Part shown: piece after piece, positions 53,606-63,338 of the stretch | Layout of the letters: each line of letters starts with the position of its first letter | How positions within the stretch are numbered: position 1 is the first letter of the stretch | Assembly (NCBI GenBank): GCA_946894095.1 | Contig: OX335644.1 | Location: forward strand, 11,451,595-11,515,594 | DNA: 64,000 nt | Origin: Incurvaria masculella | Taxonomy: Eukaryota; Arthropoda; Insecta; Lepidoptera; Incurvariidae | Direction: 5' to 3' | Notes under the pieces: generated by a model | The model's database searches: none | What the model saw: the letters and a program-made list of their open reading frames with translations, nothing else | What the model was told of the DNA's origin: nothing | Position numbers and translations under genes: made by a program

Positions 53606-54085
53606 TCGTGCTTGGGAAATAAAAGCCTCAAGATAAGTGCTTAAGAACGGCCCGTAAGCTATGCTCCCCATACAAACGTAGTTTACTAATCATTTGTAAA
53701 CCGCTATTCCAATTGAATTGATATTTAATATATAATATCAGGTAACAAATATCTGTGTCTGCATGCTTTTGTTTTTAAATTCACTTTTTAACAAATGTAA
53801 TAATATGTAGTGAAACTCTTCAGCAAATCCAAATAGAACTCCAGACTGATAATGGATTGTTAATATTTTTTTATTCCATCATTTATTTAAATAATAATAA
53901 AAATAAAAAAGTTGATTTTTCTCATTAGAAATCTGAAAGTAATTCGATTTCTAGATATAAGCAAAAACAGCATATATCCATAAACAAAAAATTCTATTTG
54001 CTTTTAGATTTCTACATTTAGTCAAAAAAGTTCGGAAATGGACACCGTTTCCGCAATGTATTTTGTATAGAAAAAGGTAACATAA

Positions 54086-55370
54086 TAGGTCGGGGAAAAA
54101 GACTTTTCGCATTATAGTATGTATGAACTTGTAATAAAATCTCTTTGGCTATACTATTTGTATCTGGCTGGTTTTGGTATCATTGAAAGTTTAAATTTTA
54201 AAGAACATAATTCCAAATTCAAATTAGGAAAATGTGTGATTCTCATTTGTTTTTCGTACTGTCAAAATGAGTGAATCTAATGAAGAAATTCGATACATTT
54301 TAAAATTTTACTACAAAAAAGGTAAAAATGCAACGCAAGCCGCGAAAAAAATTTGCGATGTTTATGGACCTAGTGCAGTGTCTGTGAGAGTAGCACAAAT
54401 TTGGTTTAAGCGTTTTCAATCCGGAAATTTTGATGTCAAAGATGCACGTCGCTCTGGTCGCCCTATTACGGATAAAATGGATGCCATTTTTGAAAAAGTG
54501 GAGCAAGATCGGCATATCAGTAGTTACGACGTAGCTGAAGAACTAGGAATTGACCACAAAACAGTTTTGGCGCATTTGAAAAAAACTGGGTACACAAAAA
54601 AGCTCGATATTTGGGTACCTCACGAGCTCACTGAAAGAAACCTAATGAACCGTGTACTCATTTGTGATTCTTTATTACGACGTAATGAAACCGAACCATT
54701 TTTGAAGAAGCTGATAACTGGTGATGAAAAGTGGATCACGTACGACAAGAACGTGCGAAAAAGGTCGTGGTCAAAGGCCGGTCAAGCTTCACAGACTGTG
54801 GCGAAACCCGGGTTAACTCGCAACAAGGTGATGCTGTGTGTGTGGTGGGATTGGAAGGGCATTATTCATTATGAGCTGTTACCACCAGGCAGGACCATCG
54901 ATTCTGAACTCTACTGCGAACAACTGATGAGATTAAAGCAAGAAGTTGAGAGAAAGCGGCCGGAATTAATCAACAGAAGGGGTGTGGTTTTTCATCATGA
55001 TAACGCTAGACCTCACACATCTTTAGCCACTCAGCAAAAACTAAGAGAGTTTGGCTGGGAGGTGTTAATGCATCCGCCGTATAGTCCTGACCTTGCACCT
55101 TCAGATTTCCACCTGTTTAGGTCTCTTCAGAATTCTTTAGGCAGTGTCAGGTTAACATCACGAGAGGACTGCCAAAACCACTTGTCGCGGTATATTGATC
55201 AGAAGTCCCACTATTTCTATAGCAATGGGATCATGTCCCTACCTACAAGATGGCAAAAAGTTATCGAACAAAATGGTACCTACATACTTTAGTTAAATGT
55301 AAATAAACCATATTAAAAAATGTTTTGAATTTTCTTAAAAAATGCGAAGAAACTTTTTCCCCAACCAATA
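54086..55370 (+). mobile_element. mariner transposon, apparently intact
   Basis: The ends TAGGTCGGGGAAAAAGACTT (from 54086/54087) and the complement of TTGGTTGGGGAAAAAGTTTC (to about 55368) form about 28-bp inverted repeats with 23 matches. A TA follows the right end. The length of about 1.28 kb is standard for mariner. The exact left boundary, and a TA there, is uncertain by one or two bases. Confidence 0.9.
54267..55292 (+). CDS. mariner transposase (DD34D, cecropia-like), full length
   Basis: A 341-residue cut-and-paste transposase that would bind the inverted ends and move the element into TA sites. Residues 1-110 form the two helix-turn-helix DNA-binding units. WVPHEL at 116-121 is the mariner interdomain signature. 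Catalytic Asp residues are in TGDEKW (D153), HHDNARPH (D245) and YSPDLAPSD (D280), with exactly 34 residues between the last two. Length is normal for the family and there is no stop or frameshift. Sequence resemblance to SETMAR/Hsmar1-like proteins suggests the cecropia group. All visible catalytic residues are present, so it may be active or only recently silenced. Confidence 0.95.
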   Translation: MSESNEEIRYILKFYYKKGKNATQAAKKICDVYGPSAVSVRVAQIWFKRFQSGNFDVKDARRSGRPITDKMDAIFEKVEQDRHISSYDVAEELGIDHKTVLAHLKKTGYTKKLDIWVPHELTERNLMNRVLICDSLLRRNETEPFLKKLITGDEKWITYDKNVRKRSWSKAGQASQTVAKPGLTRNKVMLCVWWDWKGIIHYELLPPGRTIDSELYCEQLMRLKQEVERKRPELINRRGVVFHHDNARPHTSLATQQKLREFGWEVLMHPPYSPDLAPSDFHLFRSLQNSLGSVRLTSREDCQNHLSRYIDQKSHYFYSNGIMSLPTRWQKVIEQNGTYIL

Positions 55371-55609
55371 CATTAACAAAAATAATTCGATTCCTAGACA
55401 AGGAATCATATATTGTAAAAATGACACTTATAATCGTCAGACTTAGTTAGTTAACTTGGGGTGCCTCGTCTAACTTTGCGATTTGGCTAGTACCAAGGCC
55501 TTAAGTCGTGTTATGACGCTGCACCTGGCCCTCGGCTAGATATTGACATAAAACATATTTTTTTGTGAAACTTTTACTAAAAGCAAGTAAGTACCTAAGC
55601 TCTTTTTTT

Positions 55610-55892
55610 AGGGTTCCGTAACCAAAGGGTGAAAGCGGAACCCTATTACTAAGCCTCCGCTGTCCGTCCGTCCGTCCGTCCGTCCGTCTGTCACAGGGCT
55701 GTATCTCAGTAACCGTAACAGATAGAAAGCTGAAATTTTCACAGAGTGTGTATTTATTTTGCCGCTATAACAACAAAGATAAGATTAAGAAATAATTAAA
55801 ATTAAAGGGGGTCCCTATACAAAAAATGTGATTTTTTTGTATAAATTTTTTACGATGGTACGGAACCCTTCGTGTGCGAGTCCGACTCGTTT
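55610..55892 (+). repeat. AGGGTTCCG-family MITE-like repeat, copy 2
   Basis: Starts AGGGTTCCGTAACC, has a (TCCG)n run and TCTGTCACAGGGCTGTATCT, and ends ACGGAACCCTTCGTG then CGAGTCCGACTCG. Same order as 8214-8510. Confidence 0.7.
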
Positions 55893-56324
55893 CAATTTAG
55901 GAACATTTTGGCGTCTGTGGTTCTACATTGGTGTCTGAATTAGCCGCCAATCTATAATGTATAATGTAAATTTATTAATTTAAAAATAATGTATAATGTA
56001 AAACATTCCTGTTATTTATATATTATTCCAATATGTTAGTAATTTGTATCATATGATGACGAATATAAGTATAGTGCCAGCAGATTCAGTGCAAGCAATT
56101 ATGTAATTTACGTCTATTGACTTCTTCATAGGTACTTTAGATGCCCCATAATTTTACAAGTATTTTGCGACTAATGTGCAAGGCTCGACTTAAAAGCAAC
56201 TCCTTTCATGTACTAGTTTCTTAATAGGTACTCTAGATCAGGAACCCATTATTTTCTAATATTTTGGGCCTTTCCTTGCTCCGCTTGTTCCTCCTGTTAA
56301 TATATGTACATAAACATTCATTTC

Positions 56325-57030
56325 GTTACTAGCTGTGGTACCCGGCTCCGCTCGGGTCAATGTCGTTTTGAACTGATTTCGGTCTGAATTATTTCCTGGA
56401 TAGAAAGTAACCCACGCGCCCAGAGTTGCTAGACATTGATAAAATACGCATTTAAATCGGGTGAGTGGTTCGCAGTTATCGCTGTACATAATATCGTGGA
56501 ACTTTCTGTAGGCCTTTTAACACCTACAATTTTCAAGTTCATAGAATTAACTGTTCTCTTAAAGTTTGTATTAAATATTAAAAAAAAATATGCACAACCG
56601 TTGCTCGGGGATTGATCCCCATCGCTGTTTATATTAATGAACACGGTATCAAAAAAATCGTTGCGTGGCTTAGAATAAGTAAACGGAATAACAAAGGCAG
56701 ATAGCGATTACCCCCCCAAGCCGCCGCCTCGGGGCATTTCGGTTTGTATGACAGCTACATCTTAGCGTGAGCGAAACTGATATATAGCCTATCCTGCGTC
56801 CCATGTAATCAAATATACGTGTAGTAGGTTTCATCGAATTCGGATGATCGGTTTAAGAGTTATGGAGGAACATACATACATACATACATACATACATACA
56901 TACATGACTGATTTTAAAAAATGTGAATTTAATTTTAGTATCATACATAAAGTCTTCAAACGAAGTATCTAAGAAAACAAAGCAACTTACTCCATGAAAA
57001 CCACTTACAGATATATTATTAGTATAGATT
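56325..57030 (+). repeat. dispersed repeat with (CATA)n near its 3' end, copy 2
   Basis: Starts CTAGCTGTGGTACCCGGCTC and carries GATAAAATACGCATTTAAAT, CATCGAATTCGGATGATCGG, GAGTTATGGAGGAACATACA, a long (CATA)n run (56870-56906) and TTATTAGTATAGATT at the end. Confidence 0.65.
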
Positions 57031-57589
57031 ATAATTCTTTAGTGCCATAAATAAATATTATTATATTTTAGTCTCTACACTAAGAAAAAAACATTGTTGG
57101 TCCAACAAAGAAACTTTAACCCTGGAGAGCCGTCAGAGTGAATTAGTTGCAGCTACAATCTTTATTATTTTTGTTAATCTGAAAAAATAAAAGCTGTCCT
57201 AGGAAATAAGCTCGATTCGTTATAGTAACAACTTATTTTGATGATTCAACCATTTTTTTCTAACAACGTGATTTTGGTCACTTTGTCGGCCTATTTTTTT
57301 CTCAGTGTACCACAGAGATCATGTCATGTGAGGTCATGTCAAACCTCAGAACATTAACGACGGTACGTTTAACCGAATCAACAGGATGGGCTGGGAGATT
57401 GGCCGTATCTAACGAAATTATTTCTTTATCACTTCTAATAATATAATCCTTTAATTTTATTTCCCTGCCGGACAAGGGGCCCGCATCGATGCCTATTAAC
57501 TATTAACGTTCACCCTCGGAGTGTGATAGCGACAATTCAACAACATTACTGTTAATCCGATATTACACATCTACATTGGATCGATAAAA

Positions 57590-57672
57590 GTCCTTTCCCA
57601 CAGGCCAAATTGAAGGAACAAAAAAAGATTCCGACGAATTGAGAACTTCCTCCTTTTTTTGAAGTCGGTTAA
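57590..57672. repeat. truncated TAACCGACTTC-family piece
   Basis: Ends ACTTCCTCCTTTTTTTGAAG then TCGGTTAAAAA, the same end as 29797-29816. Confidence 0.5.
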
Positions 57673-57837
57673 AAAGGCCAAGATATTTTGATATTCCTGG
57701 TTTTGTTTTTCAGTATGATTTGTTTAATTAACACAGTAATCATTTTGTTTCATTTTAAGTATATTAAAAGAAATAGAACCAAACAAAATAAAAATTATTG
57801 AGATTAATGTTGATAAAAAAAGTGCCAGTGAGTCGAA

Positions 57838-58278
57838 GTGTGCGCTTTTTGCCAAAAGCGCCAATTTTATCTATTAGCACGTACCTACCACGTACCAAAT
57901 AAAAATATTGTGATGTACACATCGCAATGTGTGCATCACAATGTAACAGCGTGGCACCCAAATCGGGCATCAACTGCAAAGTCATCATGTGGGAGATGGT
58001 TCCACCACAAGTGTGTGAACCTGAGCGCCGCCGGTCTGGAGACGTTGCGGGACACCGCAAGCCGCTGGGTGTGCTCCTCCTGCGCGGTCATTGACCGCCA
58101 AAACAATACGTGCGAGAGCAACGCCACCATCAGCTCCGACGCGTCCTCCTCCTCGCCGCACCACCAGCCCTCCAGCATTTTCCCTGTCTCCACGGACTAC
58201 TCCAATGCGTTGTCCGCGCTGCAGAAGAATGTCGAGCAGCTCGTCAGGGTTCAAAAGCAGCTGATAAAGAGTGTCTAG
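57838..58278 (+). pseudogene. PHD-finger ORF remnant, probably retrotransposon ORF1
   Basis: A 146-codon ORF with the second half of a PHD zinc finger: CGRWFHHKCVNLS, a spacer with LETLRDTASR, then WVCSSC, followed by a Ser-rich linker and a short heptad-like stretch (ALSALQKNVEQLVRVQKQL). The first Cys pairs of the finger are absent; unrelated sequence precedes it from about 57960 leftwards. PHD fingers of this type occur in ORF1 of CR1-like non-LTR elements, and no RT follows. I infer a 5' and 3' truncated retrotransposon ORF1, but a chromatin protein fragment cannot be excluded. Confidence 0.5.
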
Positions 58279-58875
58279 TATCAGTCCGGCCGGCTCGACG
58301 ACTTCGAGAAGACTATGTTTATTTAACGTGAAAGTCTATTTATATGAATTAAGCAATTTTTTATTTTTATTGTTTAAATTAAATAATTTTATCAGCTCCT
58401 TTGTGCATAGGATGACATTTTTCGGAAACAACAGAACAACGCCTACACACGTCGCTGATACTCGGAAGTCGACATGATTGCATTGTATTCCGTCCAACGG
58501 AACTTTCTAGCACTCGTTCGCATCTCTTCTGAAAGCATTCTAGAAAGTGTCTCGTTGTCTTTCGGACATTCAGTTTATTGCTCGCAATCACATTACCTAC
58601 TTCTGTCGATAAAATAATTTGTTATGTTTAAATATTTCCTATCTTTATTAACCGAGACACATTCAGGAATATGTGCGTACGAGAATTTTTTTTATGTTAT
58701 CATTTCTAGCAAGCACATTTAATTTGGGCGTTTCTATTTCTATGCTCTCTTTGAATATGTTTACAATCAAGGGGCGATTTATGCCCTGCAAACAAAAATG
58801 AAAAAGCAAGATTCAAAAGACAAATCCAATTCCCCTCTTTTCTCAAGTGTAAGAAAAAAAAAATCTTGTCTATAT
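58279..58875. other. intergenic, nothing recognised
   Basis: AT-rich DNA after the PHD ORF. No domain-bearing ORF. Confidence 0.4.
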
Positions 58876-58879
58876 GGTT

Positions 58880-59238
58880 GGCTAATCTCATATTATTAGT
58901 CCAACACATCGCATTCCTAAATGAATTAGGACATTCAGGAATTAATCAGGCCCTTCCCTTTACGAGCACAGCTACATTTAACTTGATATAAAACACGAAC
59001 CATTTCACCTTTTAATCAAATGCGACGGTACCAGCCTGCGCGGGCTAAGCCCTACCACCTAGAAGGGTACAGTTTTACATGAATTCCGAACCATGGAACA
59101 GCTTTCATTAGTGACGAAGTGCACTTATTTAAATAAGAAAGAGAAAGAGAGTGGTGCATGAACGGGGCGGGGCTAGAACCCATGACATCTGGCACCCCCC
59201 CTCTGGTCCCCGCACCTACGAGCTACGAGCCGCTCAAA
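58880..59238 (-). mobile_element. tRNA-derived SINE, copy 6
   Basis: Reverse orientation. In SINE direction: GAGCGGCTCGTAGCTCGTAG, a GGTTCTAGCC B box, CTCTCTTTCTCTTTCTTATT, CCATGGTTCGGAATTC, TAGGTGGTAGGGCTTAG and ATTAGCCAAC near the 3' end. Confidence 0.8.
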
Positions 59239-59520
59239 GAATCGCATTATAAAATCAGAAACTCTGCGTAAATATGAATACGATGTAGGTTCATATCAAT
59301 TCCGCAGCCCACGTAGGCAATTTTCTTTGCCTCTATCTGCTAGGACCATCAGTGCAGCGTATCAATACGCCTCGTTAGGCGTGCCACTTCCTACTACCCA
59401 CAACCCTCGGCTTGCCTCGTCCTACCACAGTATTGCAAATGAACCGTTTCACCAACGACTAAATCGCTCTTATACTGACTGCTTCCGATCCGTCAAAAAT
59501 TGCTAAATAATACAAGGGAG
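59239..59520. other. intergenic up to the retrotransposon tail
   Basis: No gene is seen. Ends at GGGAG directly before the poly(T) that marks the element's 3' end. Confidence 0.4.
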
Positions 59521-59622
59521 TTTTTTTTTTTTTTTTATCTAGTTGTTTATTTGGGACTTAAGCCGTCACCGACTATGCCAGCCCCATAGTGACTTTATAA
59601 GTATAATAATTACTTCAAGCTA

Positions 59623-60100
59623 TCAGCTACTCCTTAGAGCCAATGACAGCTTGAAAAAATATACAACTTCTCTGAACTCGTTTGACCAGGGCTTTCCCAA
59701 TGATTCGTGTATCTTAAAAAATAAATTCATTCTATCCGTAGACAATATTTTTTCAAGACCCAGTCGAAGCCTCTCGTTCAGAACACACTCCATAAACAGG
59801 TGAAATTGATCTTCTGGCTTGTCACAGGCAGAACAATTTGGAGAGTCCAGTTTCTTCATCATATGTCCCATTATATTTAGAGAAGTGTGTCCTGATCTGA
59901 GTCTTAAGCCAATAGTAATGATTTCTCTAGGCAGATGGACACTGCTAAACCAAGGGATACAGAGTGGTTCAGATACAATCGTTTTGTACCAAATTCCCCT
60001 CTCCACAGACCTCCTGTCAAAGTGTTCTTTCCACATTTGTCTACATATTCCTTTGGCTTTCGGCAGAACGTCAGTGAAGAAAGGCTTGGTGGTGTAGATT
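59623..60100 (-). pseudogene. C-terminal part of ORF2 after a frameshift
   Basis: A shifted frame continues beyond the ORF2 stop. It contains LRLRSGHTSLN and the Cys/His cluster CSACDKPEDQFHLFMECVLN, the typical C-terminal zinc-binding region after RNase H, and stops at 59623. The shift lies near 60110-60130, just after the RNase H GNEKAD motif, in or near a run of A. The copy is therefore no longer fully coding. Confidence 0.85.
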
Positions 60101-63100
60101 ACATTTGAGCACGTAGCTCTTTTTGCTTCGGCTTTGCATCGTCGGCTTTTTCATTGCCTTCTATGCCTACATGGGATGGAATCCATTGAAATTTAACATT
60201 TTTTCCGATTGATATCAGTTCCATAAATATTTTTAAGATTGTGTAAGCAATAGGCCTTCCCCGAGTCCCCTTCGTACAATAAACCAAGTGTTGAAGTGCA
60301 CTTTTAGAGTCGGTCAAAATGACTATATTTTTTGCATTTAGAGATAAGCTGTACGAAAGGGCTTCGGAAATTGCTATGAGTTCGGCCGCCATTATTGGTA
60401 CTTGTCCATCTATCTTTAGTTCCAATCCAATGCCAGAATTGGGATCCCACCACGAAGATCCTTTACCATTTACATCAATAGATCCATCAGTATATAACTT
60501 GTAGTACTTTTTGTAGCATGTTTCAATTATAATCTTGGTCTTATTTTTTAATACAGTGGTGCTAAATTCCTTTTTTGACTTATTAATAAATTCTAAATTA
60601 AAATTCACACATTTTCTAATTGGAATTCTGGTTACCCATGTTTCTAGCGAGAACATTGGTAGGACAGGACTGTTTTCTATGTCAATATTCTTCAATTTAG
60701 CAAAGCTTGACGCCAGTATCGGAAAGTTATGGTTATTCCAATACTGAGAATCTAGAGTCGACGCTAACTTTTCCAATAACTTATTTAGAGGGCTGTTCGT
60801 ACACGCTTTATTCTTGAGTAAATACTTCATTGCCAAATAACTGCATCTTACATGTAGTGGTTGCACGCACAAATCACTCTCCATCACATGAATTGGAGTA
60901 CTTTTAACATAACCGCCAACTATTCGTAAGGCTCTGTTTTGTAGGACAGATAATTTCCTGAGGTTTGACTGCGCACAGTTTCCATACAGAAAGCATCCAT
61001 AGTCAAGACGGCTACGTATAAGAGCTATATATAATCTTCTTAAATGTGTTTGATGTATTCCCCACGAAGACCCAGCTAGTACTTTAAGAATATCCAAATA
61101 TTTTCCTGTTCTTAAAATGTTTTCTTTTACATTATTTTTCCAATTTAAACTTTGATCTAACCATAATCCTAAAGCTCTAATACAGGTGTTCCGTGCCAAA
61201 TCGTTTCCATTAACAGTGATTTTAATTGGTTTTCTCCGGATTCCCCTTACAAAAACGCAAAATTCAGTTTTTGTTTCAGACAGTCGTAGTCCTATTTTAT
61301 TTAACAAACATGACATGGTATTAAGAGCCTGTTCTATACATTCGGCTGCAAATTGTAAATTTTGAGAGGTGATAAAAAATATAAAATCGTCGGCATATTG
61401 AACTATACCTACATCGACAATATGTTTGCAAATACAGATGGTAACAATATTAAATAGGATCGGGGACATAGGGTCCCCTTGGGCAAGGCCATTGTGACAT
61501 TTTCTTTTAAAACAAATATCTTCAGACTCAATTTGAAGATATCGAACACTTAAAAAATTCCAAATATATTGGCATATCAGTTTTCCAAACTTAAATTCAT
61601 TCAAGCAACTAATCAAAGAATTTACATTAACATTATTATAAGCATTGTCGATATCAACAAAACAGGCTAGTGTGGGTTCATTTTTGACTTGTCCTAGATT
61701 AATAGTGGTCACTATTCGAGAGAGATTATCTAGACAAGATTGTCCTCGTCGAAAGCCATGTGTGGAATTACTTAATAATTTATTGTGTTCTGCAAACCAC
61801 TCTAACCTTTTTGCAATCATCGCATTGAATATTTTGCAGGGACATGACATAAGAGAGATCGGGCGAAAGGATGATGTCAGAGCTGGGTCTCTACCAGGTT
61901 TAGGAATCGCAATCACTTTTATGTTCCTCCATTGCAAGGGCACAATTCCAGTAGAAAAAATTAGATTAAATAATCGGAGTAATACAACCTTACCAGATGG
62001 CGGCATGTTTCTGAGCATTGAATAAGTAATACCATCGATGCCCGGGGCCGTGTCCTTTGACTTCAGAACACTCTCCAACTCGTCTTCTGTAAATGCGGCG
62101 TCCAGTAGGCTGTGTCCAAAATGTACAAAAGATATTGGTGATTCTTCAGCAGTATCGGGGGCCAGGCTGCAGAGGAGTTCTTCGGCTCGCTTGTCTTCGA
62201 TGTTCGTGCTGTTTTGACGGATGCCCTTCATCCACCTCATCTTGCGCCCCATATCGGCTGCAGATGTTTGACTATTTATATTGTCGCAGAAATCATTCCA
62301 ACCCTTATCTCTGGCTTTTCGTGTTTCTTTTCTCGCATTATTAATCCTATTATGCAAAAAATTGTAAGCTTGCGGAGTGCCAGTTCTCCTAAATTGTGAG
62401 AGCGCTAATCTTCTTTCGGCGATGGCTTTACTAATGGTAATGTTCCACCATGGTTTGGGGTGAAATGTCTCTTGTGAATTAGGGTTAATATGGATCCATG
62501 GGATACATTCTTCCGCGGCTGTGTCAAGATTTTTTACGAACCATTCATAAGCCTTTTGAAGATTTTCTGGGCGATTGGAGGCGCCAAAACTTAAATTTAA
62601 TTTTTCTCCATATTTATGCCAATCAGCTAACTTCATATTCCTTTTTTTCTCTCTGACCATGATGTTGTCTATCCCGAAACGAATTTGAATAATAATGTGA
62701 TCACTGCCTAAATTTTCTTGAGTCGTTTTCCAACTGCTGATTAGGGATATATCTGGAGTACAAAATGTTATATCTGGGGAAGTTTCCTGGAGCATATTAC
62801 TTCTTAATTTGACTCTGGTATGGCTGCCATCATTCAGTGCAATGAGATTATTGTCCATACATGCGTTGAAAATGTCTTCCCCTCTTGTGTCTATTTTGCA
62901 CGACCAGTGAGTGTGATGTCCATTAAAATCTCCTCCGATGACAGTGCTTTGGTCAAATTGAGAAAATAAGTGATTCCAATCTTCCTGTGTGGTGTGTACT
63001 GATGGAGAGCAGTAAACGGCTAATATATTGCGTATCGGAGAGCAGTTCAACACCTCTACGCCTATAACTTCGATGCTTGGGTTCTGATTGCATATTGGCA

Positions 63101-63338
63101 GATTCCTTAGCTTGATAGACTTGTGAGTTAAGATGCAGACTCCTCCGTAACCATCTTCCCTATCACGCCTGATAATATTGTATCCACTTACTTTTATCTG
63201 TGTTTTCTCATTAAGCCAGGATTCCGATATTAGACACACATGTACTTTAAATTGATATAACACACTTTCCAGATCAAGTTTCTTTGGCATTAAGCTTCGG
63301 GCGTTCCATTGAATTAAATTAATATTTTTACAAGCCAT
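60099..63338 (-). CDS. non-LTR ORF2: endonuclease, reverse transcriptase, RNase H
   Basis: A 1,079-codon frame. Residues about 1-225 form an apurinic-type endonuclease (IQWNARSL, ISESWL, GGDFNGHHTHW, GSDHIIIQ) that nicks the target. Residues about 430-720 are the reverse transcriptase (FRPISLMSCPCKIFN, HGFRRGQSCLDNL, FVDIDNAYNNV, LAQGDPMSPILFN and the catalytic VQYADDFIFFI). Residues about 945-1065 are RNase H (LYTDGSID, AELIAISEAL, LTDSKSALQHL, QWIPSHVGIEGNEKAD). The start ATG overlaps the ORF1 stop as TAATG, a coupled termination/reinitiation layout known from other non-LTR elements. The frame ends early at 60099 owing to a frameshift; the usual C-terminal region continues in another frame. 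Confidence 0.93.
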   Translation of the reverse strand: MACKNINLIQWNARSLMPKKLDLESVLYQFKVHVCLISESWLNEKTQIKVSGYNIIRRDREDGYGGVCILTHKSIKLRNLPICNQNPSIEVIGVEVLNCSPIRNILAVYCSPSVHTTQEDWNHLFSQFDQSTVIGGDFNGHHTHWSCKIDTRGEDIFNACMDNNLIALNDGSHTRVKLRSNMLQETSPDITFCTPDISLISSWKTTQENLGSDHIIIQIRFGIDNIMVREKKRNMKLADWHKYGEKLNLSFGASNRPENLQKAYEWFVKNLDTAAEECIPWIHINPNSQETFHPKPWWNITISKAIAERRLALSQFRRTGTPQAYNFLHNRINNARKETRKARDKGWNDFCDNINSQTSAADMGRKMRWMKGIRQNSTNIEDKRAEELLCSLAPDTAEESPISFVHFGHSLLDAAFTEDELESVLKSKDTAPGIDGITYSMLRNMPPSGKVVLLRLFNLIFSTGIVPLQWRNIKVIAIPKPGRDPALTSSFRPISLMSCPCKIFNAMIAKRLEWFAEHNKLLSNSTHGFRRGQSCLDNLSRIVTTINLGQVKNEPTLACFVDIDNAYNNVNVNSLISCLNEFKFGKLICQYIWNFLSVRYLQIESEDICFKRKCHNGLAQGDPMSPILFNIVTICICKHIVDVGIVQYADDFIFFITSQNLQFAAECIEQALNTMSCLLNKIGLRLSETKTEFCVFVRGIRRKPIKITVNGNDLARNTCIRALGLWLDQSLNWKNNVKENILRTGKYLDILKVLAGSSWGIHQTHLRRLYIALIRSRLDYGCFLYGNCAQSNLRKLSVLQNRALRIVGGYVKSTPIHVMESDLCVQPLHVRCSYLAMKYLLKNKACTNSPLNKLLEKLASTLDSQYWNNHNFPILASSFAKLKNIDIENSPVLPMFSLETWVTRIPIRKCVNFNLEFINKSKKEFSTTVLKNKTKIIIETCYKKYYKLYTDGSIDVNGKGSSWWDPNSGIGLELKIDGQVPIMAAELIAISEALSYSLSLNAKNIVILTDSKSALQHLVYCTKGTRGRPIAYTILKIFMELISIGKNVKFQWIPSHVGIEGNEKADDAKPKQKELRAQM

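Larger units (their letters stand above)
55371..57590. other. intergenic repeats, no gene
   Basis: Contains the AGGGTTCCG-family copy (55610-55892) and the (CATA)n repeat (56325-57030). The rest is AT-rich without recognisable coding. Confidence 0.45.

Noticed and set aside
53362..53631. First exon of the integrin gene
   Set aside because: Lacks FG-GAP sequence. It ends in phase 1 whereas the first visible integrin exon requires a phase-2 donor.
59819..62399. Plus-strand ORFs within the I-like element
   Set aside because: Complement of ORF2. No independent features.
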